From: Phenylobacterium koreense
GTDB lineage: Bacteria; Pseudomonadota; Alphaproteobacteria; Caulobacterales; Caulobacteraceae
Length of the DNA: 64,000 bases
Direction of reading: 5' to 3'
Assembly (NCBI RefSeq): GCF_040545335.1
Contig: NZ_JBEPLU010000001.1
Coordinates: forward strand, 124,001-188,000
A model generated the notes under the pieces. It was not told where the DNA came from. It saw nothing but the letters and a program-made list of their open reading frames with translations, and ran no database searches. A program made the position numbers and the translations under genes. Shown one piece after another: positions 44,075 to 53,400 of this stretch (positions are counted from its first letter, which is position 1; every line of letters begins with the position of its first letter).

Positions 44075-44118
44075 AACGGCTCTCTAACTAAGACCAATCT
44101 GCGTGTCATTAAGAGGCG

Positions 44119-44856
44119 TCAAATATCGCCGCCGACGTTGGTGACCGTCCCAGGGGCGCGCGCGACATGGATGCCGCACTCGGTCTTGTCCTGGCCGGCC
44201 CAGCGGCCGGCGCGGACGTCCTCGCCCTCCTCCACCGGCTTGGTGCAGGGCCAGCAGCCGATGGACGGGAAGCCCTGCGCCACCAGGGGATGGGCCGGCA
44301 GGTCGTGCTCGGCCATATAGGCGTCGAGTTCTTCCTTGGCCCAGTTGGCGAGGGGATTGAACTTCACCTGGCCGCTGGCCTCCTCGACCACCGGTAGCGA
44401 CAAACGGTCGCCGCCATGGAAGCGCTTGCGGCCGGTGATCCAGGCGTCGAAATCGACCAGGGCGCGGTCCAGCGGCAGCACCTTGCGGACGTTGCAGCAG
44501 GCGTCGGTGTCGGTCTGCCAGAGCTTGGCGTCGGGATCGGTGACGGCCAGGTCGTTATAGGCCGGGCGCAGGTCGCGCACGTCGGTCAGGCCGAGCCTGG
44601 CGGCCAGGTTCTTCCGATAGTCGAGCGTCTGGCCGAACAGCATGCCGGTGTCGAGGAACAGCACCGGCAGGTCCGGGCGGATCTTCGAAACCATGTGCAG
44701 CAGCACGGCCGACTCCGCCCCGAAGGACGAAACCAGGGCGAGCTTGTCGCCAAAGCTTTCGATCGCCGATGCCAGCACGGTGGCCGGATGCGCGTGTCGC
44801 AATTCGGCGTCGAGACGCGCGGCGATGGAGGGACGCTCGGTCTGATCGAAAGCCAT
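44119..44856 (-). CDS. cysH: Adenylyl-sulfate (APS) reductase, CysH family
   Basis: 245 residues from ATG 44856. The protein has the bacterial APS-type iron-sulfur set: C120-C121 (TDACCNVRK), C201 and C204 (GCWPCT) for the cluster, and catalytic C227 in KTECGIH. PAPS-specific enzymes lack the first four cysteines, so the substrate should be APS. It reduces activated sulfate to sulfite with thioredoxin. DUF934 stands 5 nt upstream. Confidence 0.94.
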   Translation of the reverse strand: MAFDQTERPSIAARLDAELRHAHPATVLASAIESFGDKLALVSSFGAESAVLLHMVSKIRPDLPVLFLDTGMLFGQTLDYRKNLAARLGLTDVRDLRPAYNDLAVTDPDAKLWQTDTDACCNVRKVLPLDRALVDFDAWITGRKRFHGGDRLSLPVVEEASGQVKFNPLANWAKEELDAYMAEHDLPAHPLVAQGFPSIGCWPCTKPVEEGEDVRAGRWAGQDKTECGIHVARAPGTVTNVGGDI

Positions 44857-44861
44857 GGGCT

Positions 44862-45365
44862 TTAGGCCTCTCTGCGCTCGGCGAAGGCCGGTGTCCGGCC
44901 GTCGGCGGCGCGCTGGTAGACGTGGCTGTAACGACGGGTGGCGGCTTCCCACTGCTCGGCGTTGGAGCCGTCCGCCGGTTCGAAGGCGTCGACGCCGCAG
45001 CGGAACATGAACAGCGCCTGCTCGCGCAGGACGTCGCCCACCGCCCTCACCTCGCCGGTGAAGCTGTAGCGCTCGCGCAACAGCCGGGCGTTGGAGTAGT
45101 GGCGGCCGTCGCGGAACTTCGGGAAAGCCAGGGCCACCACCGCCAGGCGCGGCAGGTCGTAGGCCAGGACCTCGATCTCCTCGCCGGCCTCGACCCGGAC
45201 GCCGACGGCGCGGCCTTCCGAGAGCAGGCGGTCGCCTTCGGACTGGAACCTCGTCAGCGAGATGATCACGTCGCCCGGCGGCAGGGACTCGTCGTCGGCG
45301 ACGCTGGTGAAGGGGTCGTTGGCCAGGGCCGCGCGGCCCTGGTGCATCTTAATTAGCGTCGGCAT
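44862..45365 (-). CDS. DUF934 protein of the sulfate assimilation operon
   Basis: 167 residues from ATG 45365 with a perfect AAGGAGG six bases upstream; the frame is open further upstream inside cysI. Typical DUF934 parts are DVIISLTRFQSEG, VALAFPKFRDGRHYSNARLLRER and FTGEVRAVGDVL. It is often found between cysI and cysH and is thought to help sulfite reduction, but its activity is not established. Its start overlaps the cysI end by 17 nt. Confidence 0.93.
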   Translation of the reverse strand: MPTLIKMHQGRAALANDPFTSVADDESLPPGDVIISLTRFQSEGDRLLSEGRAVGVRVEAGEEIEVLAYDLPRLAVVALAFPKFRDGRHYSNARLLRERYSFTGEVRAVGDVLREQALFMFRCGVDAFEPADGSNAEQWEAATRRYSHVYQRAADGRTPAFAERREA

Positions 45366-47004
45366 AGACGGCCTCCTTGAAGGGCGCCGCGCCGGTGCGG
45401 CGGTAGGTGTCGAGGAAGCGCTCGCCGTCCTTGCGTTCGCGCAGATAGACCTCGACCATCTGCTCGATGGCTTCGGCGACCTTGGCCGCCGGCAGCGCCG
45501 GGCCGAGGATCTGGCCGAGGGCGGCGTCGTTCTCCGGCGTGCCGCCCAGGGTGACCTGGTAGAATTCCTCGCCCTTCTTATCGACGCCGAGGATGCCGAT
45601 CGCGCCCACATGGTGGTGACCGCAGGCGTTGATGCAGCCGGAGATCTTGATCGGCAGCTCGCCGATCTCTTCGGCGCGGGCCGGGTCGGCGAAGCGCAGG
45701 GCGATCTGCTGAGCGATCGGGATCGCGCGGGCGTTGGCGAGCGTGCAGTAGTCCAGGCCCGGGCAGGCGATGATGTCGGTGATCAGCTCCATGTTCGGCG
45801 TGGCCAGGCCCGCCGCGGCGAGAGCCTCGTAGACCTCGGGCACGTCGTCCAGCTTCACGTGCGGCAGCAGCAGGTTCTGCTGGTAGTTCACCCGGATCTC
45901 GTCCTTGGAGAACCGCTTGCCGAGCTCGGCCACCACGTCCATCTGCTCGCTGGTCATGTCGCCGGGGGTCTCGCCCGGCGTCTTCAGGGAGACGTCGACG
46001 ATCGCATAGCCGGGCGCCTTGTGCGGGCGCACGTTGTGGCGAAGGAAGCGGGCGAAGGCGGGATCGGACGCCTTGCGGGCCTCGACGCGTTTCGAGCCGG
46101 GAGGCAGGACTTCCAGTTCGGTGGCGAAGCTGGCGCGGATGCGGGCGAGCTCTTCGTTGGGCAGGTCGACCGTGGCCGGATCGGTCTTGCCCCACTCTTC
46201 CTCGACCTGACGGGCGAATTCCTCCGCGCCGAGGGAGGCGACCAGCACCTTGATCCGGGCCTTCCAGATGTTGTCGCGGCGGCCGTGGCGGTTGTAGACG
46301 CGCAGGATCGCCTGCAGGTACGACAGCAGGTGGCGGGTGGGCAGGAACTCACGGATGGTAGAGCCGAGGTAGGGCGTGCGGCCAAGACCGCCGCCGACCA
46401 TCACCTCGAAGCCCAGTTCGCCCTCGCGGCCGCGGCGCAGAGCCAGGCCGATGTCATAGACGCGCGTGGCGGCGCGATCCTTGACCGCCGCGCCGACGGC
46501 GATCTTGAACTTCCGCGGCAGGAAGCTGAATTCCGGGTGCAGGGTCGACCACTGGCGGATCGCCTCGGACCAGACGCGCGGGTCGTCCAGCTCGTCGGAG
46601 GTGGCGCCGGCATAGGGGTCGGCGGTGATGTTGCGGATCACGTTGCCGGAGGTCTGCATCGAGTGCATCCCGACCTCGGCCAGATGGTCGAGAATCTCCG
46701 GCGCGTCCTTCAGCTTGATCCAGTGGAGCTGCAGGTTCGTGCGGGTGGTGAAGTGGCCGTAGCCCTTGTCGTAGGTCCGCGCGATGAAGGCGAGCTTGCG
46801 CAGCTTGGCCGAGTTCAGCGTCCCGTAGGGGATCGCGATCCGCAGCATGTAGGCGTGAAGCTGCAGATAGAGACCGTTCATCAGCCGGATCGGCTTGAAC
46901 TGGTCCTCGGTGATCTCGCCCGCCAGGCGCCGGGAGACCTGGCCCCGGAACTCGGCGGCGCGGTCGGCGACGAAGGCCTTGTCTATGCTGTCGTACTGGT
47001 ACAT
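45349..47004 (-). CDS. cysI: Siroheme-dependent sulfite reductase, CysI family
   Basis: 551 residues. Two ferredoxin-like halves; cluster/siroheme ligands are in DIIACPGLDYCTLANARA and KISGCINACGHHHVGAIG (two Cys pairs). The N-terminus has the typical YDSIDKAFVADRAAEFRGQV and RTNLQLHWIKL. It reduces sulfite to sulfide for cysteine. The nitrite form of the family is possible, but the CysH/CobA neighbours favour sulfite. DUF2849 ends 7 nt upstream. Confidence 0.94.
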   Translation of the reverse strand: MYQYDSIDKAFVADRAAEFRGQVSRRLAGEITEDQFKPIRLMNGLYLQLHAYMLRIAIPYGTLNSAKLRKLAFIARTYDKGYGHFTTRTNLQLHWIKLKDAPEILDHLAEVGMHSMQTSGNVIRNITADPYAGATSDELDDPRVWSEAIRQWSTLHPEFSFLPRKFKIAVGAAVKDRAATRVYDIGLALRRGREGELGFEVMVGGGLGRTPYLGSTIREFLPTRHLLSYLQAILRVYNRHGRRDNIWKARIKVLVASLGAEEFARQVEEEWGKTDPATVDLPNEELARIRASFATELEVLPPGSKRVEARKASDPAFARFLRHNVRPHKAPGYAIVDVSLKTPGETPGDMTSEQMDVVAELGKRFSKDEIRVNYQQNLLLPHVKLDDVPEVYEALAAAGLATPNMELITDIIACPGLDYCTLANARAIPIAQQIALRFADPARAEEIGELPIKISGCINACGHHHVGAIGILGVDKKGEEFYQVTLGGTPENDAALGQILGPALPAAKVAEAIEQMVEVYLRERKDGERFLDTYRRTGAAPFKEAVYADAN

Positions 47005-47011
47005 CGCGCCC

Positions 47012-47371
47012 TCACTTGCGCTTGATCAGATTGACGCGTCCGGAGGACCGGGCGGCGCCTTGGGCGTTCTGTAGGAGCTCTACGTCCTCGCCGCCATCGG
47101 CTTGCTTGCCGTGCTGCGGGTGGTTGGACGGGCCGAGCGCGCGCACGCGCTCGCGGAACGAGAGCGGGGCCCAGCCTTCGCCGGCCTCGATCACGTCGAT
47201 CAGGTAGGGGTCGACCACGATGGTGGGGTCGCTCTTGGCCTTGGCTTCGGCGAGCTCGGCGGATTCCTCGTCATCGAACAGCTCGGCCTCCGAGAAGCGG
47301 AACGCCCAGCGGCCCTGCTTCCAGAACACGACCTCCCCGTCTGCCAGAAGGTTGGCGGTCAAGGCTTTCAT
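47012..47371 (-). CDS. DUF2849 protein
   Basis: 119 residues from ATG 47371, overlapping the cobA stop as ATGA. DUF2849 features: ALTANLLADGEVVFW, ELFDDEESAELAEAKAK and DPYLIDVIEAGEGWAPLSFRER. It is a constant small partner between cobA and cysI in alphaproteobacterial sulfur operons with no described activity. The C-terminus is basic (SSGRVNLIKRK). Confidence 0.92.
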   Translation of the reverse strand: MKALTANLLADGEVVFWKQGRWAFRFSEAELFDDEESAELAEAKAKSDPTIVVDPYLIDVIEAGEGWAPLSFRERVRALGPSNHPQHGKQADGGEDVELLQNAQGAARSSGRVNLIKRK

Positions 47372-48216
47372 GACTTCACTCCCAGCTCGAGCGCCCGAGC
47401 TTCGTCTTGCAGTGTCGCTTCCTGTCCGCCGGCCTGCGCCAGGGCCATCGCCTCCCCGACGATCAGCAGGGCGGGCCCTGCGACATCGGCCGCGGCGTCC
47501 GGCAGCTCGGACAGCTTGGTGAGGATGCGCCGCTCGTCGGAGCGGCTGGCGTTCTCCACGACCAGGGCGGGGGTCGCGGCCTGGCGGCCGGCGGCCATCA
47601 GGCGCGCAGCGATCCCGGCGGCGGTGGAGACGCCCATATAGATCACGACCGTCTGGTTCGGCCGGGCCAGGCTTTCCCAGTCGAGGTCCGGTTCCCCGCC
47701 GGACGCGGCGTGGCCGGTGACGAAGGTCACGGCCTGGGCGCTGCCACGGTGGGTCAGGGGCGCGCCGGCGCTGGCCCCGGCCGCCAGGGCCGCGGTCACG
47801 CCGGGCACGACATGGCATTCGACGCCAGCCTCGCGGCAGGCTTCCAGCTCCTCGCCGCCGCGGCCGAAGATGAAGGGATCGCCGCCCTTGAGACGCACCA
47901 CCTTCAGCCCCTCCTGGGCGAAGGCGACGAGCATGCGGTTGATCTCTTCCTGAGCGTAGGAATGGCGCGACTTGCGCTTGGCGACCGAGATCCTGCGCGC
48001 CGCAGCCGGCGCCAGATCGAGGATTTCGTCAGAGACAAGGCCGTCGTGGACGACCACCTCGGCGTTCTGCAACGCCTTGAGCGCCTTGAGGGTCAGGAGC
48101 TCGGGGTCGCCGGGGCCGGCGCCCACCAGCCACACGGCCCCGCCCTTGCGGGCAGGAGCCCCGCCCAGCACGACGAGACGTTTGGTCGCCTCGTTTTTGG
48201 GCTTGCGATGCGGCAT
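47368..48216 (-). CDS. cobA: Uroporphyrinogen-III C-methyltransferase
   Basis: 282 residues from ATG 48216. CobA/SUMT motifs: WLVGAGPGDPELLTLKAL, VVRLKGGDPFIFGRGGEEL, VPGVTAALAAGASAGAPLTHRG and YMGVSTAAGIAARL. The first step of siroheme synthesis, which explains its place at the head of the operon. The other siroheme steps (precorrin-2 dehydrogenase/chelatase) are not fused. The leader upstream carries several inverted repeats. Confidence 0.94.
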   Translation of the reverse strand: MPHRKPKNEATKRLVVLGGAPARKGGAVWLVGAGPGDPELLTLKALKALQNAEVVVHDGLVSDEILDLAPAAARRISVAKRKSRHSYAQEEINRMLVAFAQEGLKVVRLKGGDPFIFGRGGEELEACREAGVECHVVPGVTAALAAGASAGAPLTHRGSAQAVTFVTGHAASGGEPDLDWESLARPNQTVVIYMGVSTAAGIAARLMAAGRQAATPALVVENASRSDERRILTKLSELPDAAADVAGPALLIVGEAMALAQAGGQEATLQDEARALELGVKS

Positions 48217-48220
48217 CGTT

Positions 48221-48360
48221 TTTAGCTTCTCTAAACGCCAGGGCTTGAAAACCAGAGCGGGACGGGCTTTCACCCGCCCCGCTGATATATCCGCCGAAGA
48301 AAAGGGCCGATACCTCGGCGGATGGTTGCAAACTGGCCTCGCAGGGGCCAATTCGCAACC
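48221..48360. promoter_or_regulatory. Hairpin-rich divergent leader of the sulfur operon and LysR gene
   Basis: Four inverted repeats in about 140 nt: TTTAG/CTAAA at 48221-48225 and 48231-48235, just before the cobA start; AGCGGGACGGG/CCCGCCCCGCT at 48256-48266 and 48273-48283 with one G-T; ATCCGCCGA/TCGGCGGAT at 48289-48297 and 48315-48323; and a nested GGTTGC...TGGCC/GGCCA...GCAACC at 48324-48360. They could be LysR half-sites, a leader regulator or a terminator series. No known riboswitch consensus matches convincingly. Confidence 0.5.
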
Positions 48361-48394
48361 CAAGGACTTCTGCCGGGGGTGTCAGGAAAACTCG

Positions 48395-49351
48395 ATGGAG
48401 CGCAATACCGAACGCCGCCGGCTGCCGCCGCTGAACGCCCTGAGGGCGTTCGAGGCTGCTGCGCGGCACCTGAACTTCTCAAGGGCTGCTGACGAACTCT
48501 CGGTGACGCCGGGGGCGGTGAGCCAGCAGATCCAGAACCTCGAAGACTATGTGGGCGCGGCGCTTTTCAAGCGCACGCCCAAGGGGTTGCTGCTGACCGA
48601 CGCGGCGCAGACCGCCCTGCCCGCCCTGCGCGAAGCCTTCGACCGGCTGGCCGAGGCCGCCTCGATGCTGACCGCGGCCGTGGACGGCCGGCGCCTGACC
48701 CTGACGGCCGCCCCCTCGTTCGCGGCCAAGTGGCTGGTGCCGCGGCTGGGCCGGTTCGAGGAACTGCATCCGCACGTCGACGTGTGGCTGTCGGCGGGCC
48801 TGGAACTGGTCGACCTGACCGCCGGCGAGGTGGATGTCGCCATCCGCTACGGCGCCGGGCGGTATCCGGGGCTGGAGGTGCGCCGGCTGATCGGCGAGAC
48901 GGTGATTCCGGTGCTGTCGCCGGACCTGGCGGCGACCACGCCGCTGAACGACCCCGCGGACCTGGCCAATCACATCCTGCTGCACGACGGCTCGCCCGAG
49001 CCGGACGATTCCTGCCCGGACTGGACCATGTGGCTGGCCGCCCGCGGCCTGCGCGGCATCGACGGCGCACGGGGCCCGCGGTTCAACCAGTCGAGCCTGG
49101 TGATCGAGGCGGCGGTGAACGGCCGCGGCGTTGCGCTGGCCAAGCGCACCCTGGCCCAGGCCGACCTGGACGCCGGGCGGCTGGTCGCCCCGCTGCAGAT
49201 CGCGACGGCCGTGGACTTCGCCTATTACGTGGTCCATCCGAAGGCCAAGGGGCGGCTGCCGCAGGTGAAAGCCTTCATAAACTGGATCGCCGCGGAGGCC
49301 GAAGCGCACGAAGCGGCCCTGAGAAGCCTGGACAACGGCGCCGGGATTTAG
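48395..49351 (+). CDS. LysR family transcriptional regulator, GcvA-like
   Basis: 318 residues from ATG 48395 with CAGGAA upstream. N-terminal winged helix LPPLNALRAFEAAARHLNFS and AADELSVTPGAVSQQIQNLE, then the substrate-binding domain (TLTAAPSFAAKWLVPRLGRF ... AVNGRGVALAKRTL). The LPPLNALRAFE start is that of the GcvA/AmpR group. Divergent from the sulfur operon and 13 nt before the chorismate mutase gene, it may control either. Ligand unknown. Confidence 0.92.
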   Translation: MERNTERRRLPPLNALRAFEAAARHLNFSRAADELSVTPGAVSQQIQNLEDYVGAALFKRTPKGLLLTDAAQTALPALREAFDRLAEAASMLTAAVDGRRLTLTAAPSFAAKWLVPRLGRFEELHPHVDVWLSAGLELVDLTAGEVDVAIRYGAGRYPGLEVRRLIGETVIPVLSPDLAATTPLNDPADLANHILLHDGSPEPDDSCPDWTMWLAARGLRGIDGARGPRFNQSSLVIEAAVNGRGVALAKRTLAQADLDAGRLVAPLQIATAVDFAYYVVHPKAKGRLPQVKAFINWIAAEAEAHEAALRSLDNGAGI

Positions 49352-49364
49352 TCCTACACGGCTT

Positions 49365-49697
49365 ATGAAAATCATCGTCGATGAACGGCCCTTGCCGGCC
49401 GACTGCGAGACCATGCTCGACGTCCGAAAGGGCGTCGACGCCCTGGACCGCGCGCTTGTGCTGATGCTGGCCGAACGCCAGCGCTACATGGACGCCGCCG
49501 CCCGCATCAAGGCCGACCGCGACGCGGTGCACGACCAGGCCCGGATCGAGGACGTGGTCGCCAAGGTGAAGGCCGCCGCCCGCGAGGCCGGCCTCTCCGA
49601 GGAGATCGCCGAACCGGTCTGGCGAACCCTGATCGACCGCTGCATCGCCTATGAGTTCGGCGTGTGGGATCAGCTCCGCGGCGTGCGCAAGGACTGA
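49365..49697 (+). CDS. Chorismate mutase, AroQ-type
   Basis: 110 residues, all-helical. AroQ pattern: VRKGVDALDRALVLMLAERQRYM (Arg near 22), AAARIKADRDAVHDQARIED and the C-terminal EEIAEPVWRTLIDRCIAYEF. It converts chorismate to prephenate for phenylalanine and tyrosine. Single-domain, so no fused dehydratase. It overlaps the 3' end of the convergent Hpt gene by 28 nt. Confidence 0.9.
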   Translation: MKIIVDERPLPADCETMLDVRKGVDALDRALVLMLAERQRYMDAAARIKADRDAVHDQARIEDVVAKVKAAAREAGLSEEIAEPVWRTLIDRCIAYEFGVWDQLRGVRKD

Positions 49698-50020
49698 AGC
49701 GCCCGCTCGTGCAGATAGGCGGCGATATCCGACAGCGCCGCGTCCAGAGCATCACGCACTCCGTCGAGCGCGCCGGGCCCGTCGGCCTCGGCGCGCGCGC
49801 AGGCGTCGCCGAGCGCGACGGCGCCGATTCCCCGCGCCGCGCCCTTGATGGTGTGAACGGCGTCGCGCCAGCCGTCCGCGGCCGGGTCCAGAAGATTCGA
49901 CCAGATCGCCGCCTGCTCGCGAAACAGCCCCAAAACCTCCTCGATGACGTCGCCGTCGCCCGCGGTGAAGCCCTCAAGGTATTGAAAATCAACGACTCCT
50001 GAGATGTCGCGCTTCGCCAT
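49670..50020 (-). CDS. Hpt domain-containing phosphotransfer protein
   Basis: 116 residues from ATG 50020; the longer frame crosses the tRNA-Lys gene. The Hpt helix bundle has the phosphorylatable histidine in AVHTIKGAARGIGA (near residue 57). The flanking FTAGDGDVIEEVLGLFREQA is typical. It would relay phosphate in a two-component phosphorelay. The HWE kinase is 7 kb away and no response regulator is near. Confidence 0.88.
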   Translation of the reverse strand: MAKRDISGVVDFQYLEGFTAGDGDVIEEVLGLFREQAAIWSNLLDPAADGWRDAVHTIKGAARGIGAVALGDACARAEADGPGALDGVRDALDAALSDIAAYLHERALQSLRTPRS

Positions 50021-50113
50021 GAAATTTCCCCCTATCGAGGCCTTGCTTTGTCTCAGGCTTCGAGTATGTTCCGCGCCCTCGCCGCTGGTTGCGCAAGCGA
50101 CCGCCGCCGAGAC

Positions 50114-50189
<76 letters not shown>

Positions 50190-50449
50190 AAATTTCTCAA
50201 AAGTTTTAGCCGCTTAGCGGCACGACGCGCAGAGCAAGGCGCGTATCGTGCGATTTCGATCACAATCGCCGGCCGCGGAGGTGGCGGACTTCCTTGGGTC
50301 CCCGGCCCGTTGGCGTTCGACGGGAGGTCGGACGAGTCGGCGCGGAGTTCGCAGCGGAGCTGCCGAAGCCTCGGCGGTGAACGGAGCGACTGGCCTTAGC
50401 ACAACCATCGCTAGACTCCCGCGACCAGATAAGAACCCGCGCGCGCTAA
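50190..50449. other. Intergenic stretch with no gene seen
   Basis: Part of a 309-nt gap between tRNA-Lys and the RTX gene. I see no convincing frame with coding bias; short frames on both strands look like shadows. It ends with the hairpin described next. Confidence 0.6.
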
Positions 50450-50481
50450 GGGCGACGGGAGACATGCCCCTCCCGTCGCCC
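50450..50481. terminator. Strong hairpin, likely terminator of the RTX gene
   Basis: GGGCGACGGGAG (50450-50461) and CTCCCGTCGCCC (50470-50481) form a perfect 12-bp stem with an eight-base loop, 17 nt after the RTX stop on the minus strand. The downstream T-run is short (TTAG), so strength is uncertain. It could also stop transcription from the tRNA side. Confidence 0.7.
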
Positions 50482-50498
50482 TCGCTCGCGTGCGCCGG

Positions 50499-53400
50499 TC
50501 AGCCGACGCCGATCCAGCCGTCAGGGAGGCTGGAGAGCTGTACGCCGACGAGGGTCATTTGCGCCCCGCCGGTCATGCTGATGACCACGTCCGCGCCGGA
50601 CTGGGCGGTGGTGTAGGTCGTGCCCGTGAGCAGGTTCACGCGGTCGCCCTCGGCGGCGTTGAAGTCGAGGACCCGGTCGACGCCGGCGTCTCCCCAGGCG
50701 TGGAAGACGTCCGCGCCCGCGCCGCCGCTGAGGGTGTCGTCGCCGCGGTCGCCGGCCAGCCAGTCGGCCCCGTCGCCGCCGGAAACGCTGTCGGCGCCCT
50801 GGCCGCCCCGGACGATGTCGTCGCCCACTCCGCCATAGGCCGTGTCGTCGCCGAGGTTGCCGTAGACGATGTCGGCGCCCTCCTCGCCCCACAGCAGGTC
50901 GTGGCCCTGGCCGCCGACCACCCAGTCTCCGCCGGCGCCGCCGGAGACGGTGTCCTGGCCGGTGTTGCCGTGGGCGTCGTCGAAGCCTGAGCCGCCGACG
51001 ATGACGTCGTCGTCGTCGCCTCCGCGAAGGAAGTTGGTCCCCTCGCCGCCCTCGACGCGGTCGTCGCCCGCGCCGCCGAACACGGAGTCGTCGCCCAGGT
51101 CGCCGAAGAGCTGGTCGTCGCCGTCGTCGCCGTTGAGGAGGTCGCCGTCCTGGCCGCCGCGCAGGATGTCGGCCCCGCCGCCGCCGGAGATCGTGTCGGC
51201 CCCGGCGTTGCCGTGAGCGAAGTCGGCGCCGTCGCCCATGCTCGCGCCGTCGTTCCCTGCGCCCGCGGAGTAGCTGTCGTTCCCCGAGGCGAAGGTCGCC
51301 GTGTCATCGCCGGACGTGCCCTGGGCGTTGGCGGGAACTGAACCGCCGCCGCCGCTGCCACCGCCTCCCCCGATCTGGGCGCCGGTGATGTCGGTGACCA
51401 TGTTGGAGAACTGCAGGCGCTCGACCTCGGTCAGGACGTCGGTCCCGTCGGGGCCGGTGACCTGGGTCCGCCCTGCGCCCAGGCTGGTGATGACGTAGGC
51501 GCTGCGCAGGCCGGAGAAGACCGCCACGTCGGTCCCGGCCCCGCCGAGGATCTCGTCGTTCCCGAGGCCGCCGGTCAGCCGGTCGTTGTCGCCGCCGCCC
51601 GCCAGGCTGTCGTCGCCTGACCCGGCGACGATGAGGTCATCGCCGCCTGCGCCGACCAGGGTGTCCGCGCCGGCTCCGCCGGTGAGGTCGACCGACTGCA
51701 GCGAGGTCATGCCCGAGGCGTCGAACAGGTTGTCGTCGCCGTCCCCGACATAGGTGATGGTGTTGGGCGCCAGGCCGGTGAGGGAGAGGTCGCCGGTGAC
51801 GGTCACCCGCTTTCCGTTGAGGACCAGCTCCTCGACATTGGTGACGGTCAGGTCGGTGTCGCCGTCGCCGTCGAGGTCCAGCAGCATGGCCGAGCCGTCG
51901 CCGCTGGGGGTGATGGTCAGGGCCGCGGTCGGGGCGGACAGGGCCGGGGCGGTGATCTCCACGACGTCGGTCCCGAGACCGCCGTCGACGCTTTCGGCGC
52001 CGCTGCCTGGCGTCCAGACGAAGGTGTCGGCCGCCGAACCGCCGACCGCTTCCGGCGCCGGGACATAGTCCGGGTCGCCGAGGTCGGCCGCGCCCAGGCC
52101 AAGGCTATTGGTGTTCTCGAGCCGGACGATGCTGGCGAAGGCGTCGCCGCCGCCGTCCTGGTCGATCTGGACGAGCGTCGCGGCGCCGTCCTGGACCAGG
52201 CGCATGAAGCCGCCCGCAAAGGGGCTCGCGCCCGGCGTCCAGCCGGTCAGGCGCGCGGCCAGGGCGTCGGTGACGTCGAGGACGTCCTCGCCCGACTGGA
52301 AGTCGGCGATCGTGACCAGGCCAAGCGCGGCGGGATCCAGCCGCAGGGTGTCGCCGCCCTCGCCAAGGGTGACCTGGGCGGTCTGGCCCGCGCCCGGCGA
52401 GACGGTGATGAAATCGTCGCCGCCGCCGCCATTGACGGTGTCGGCCCCGGTTCCGGCGTCGATGGTGTCGTTTCCGGCCGGGCCGATCTCGGAGTTGGCG
52501 CCCTCGTCCGCGAAGATGGTGATCGGGCCGGACGTGCCGGTCTCGTGCGCATCGACATGGATCATGCCATCGCCCAGGAGCACGTCGTCGCCGGCCCCGC
52601 CGGAGAGGCTGTCGGCGCCGCTGACCCCGGCCAGTACGTTGGCGTTCGCATCGCCGCTGAGGGTGTCGGCCGCGAACATGACGCCGGAGAGGTTCTCGAC
52701 GCCGCTGAGCTTGATGAGACCCTGGAGGGTGTCCTGGGCGGTGGCCTGATTGGCGAGGGTGACCTTGACCCCGCCGGTGAGGGTCTCCGAATAGAACGAC
52801 AGGGTGTCGGTCCCGTCGCCGCCGACGACGACCGAGGGGCCTGCGCCCACCGACAGGAGATCGTCCCCCGCGCCGCCGGAGAGGCTGTCGCCGCCGCCCG
52901 CGCCCCAGAGCCAGTTACCGGCGGCGTCGCCGGTCAGGGTGTCGTCGCCGACCGTGCCGGTGAGGTGCTCGATGCTGACCAGGGTGTCGAGGCCAAGGCC
53001 GGTGTTCTGCGGCCCGGCCACGGAGAGATCGACCGTCACGCCGGCCGGGGCGTCGAAGAATGAGGCGCGGTCGATGCCGGCGCCGCCGTCAAGACGATCG
53101 TCGCCGGCGCCGCCGACCAGGAGGTCGTCCCCCGTCCCGCCGTTCAGGGTGTCGTTGTCGGCCTCGCCTCGCATGAGGTCGTGACCGTCGGAGCCCAACA
53201 ACAGGTCGTTCCCGCCGGCGCCTTGGATGGTGTCGTCGCCGGCGCCGCCGTCGAGGGTGTCGGCCTCGGCCCCGTCGTCGGCGAAGACCTCGATCTCGCC
53301 GGTGAGTTCGCTGATGAGGACGACGCCGTCGCCCAGCAGCAGGTCGGCGCCTGCGCCGCCGGACAGCGAATCCGCGCCGCTCCAGCCGGCCAGTATGTTC

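Noticed and set aside
45262..47025. 587-residue plus-strand frame
   Set aside because: Antisense to cysI and DUF934; no recognisable motif.
48217..48394. SAM-II-like riboswitch before cobA (AAGCTAAAAACG near the start codon)
   Set aside because: Only the 3' short motif is reminiscent; the pseudoknot core with TTGCAAGC is not in the right place. Kept as an unassigned leader.
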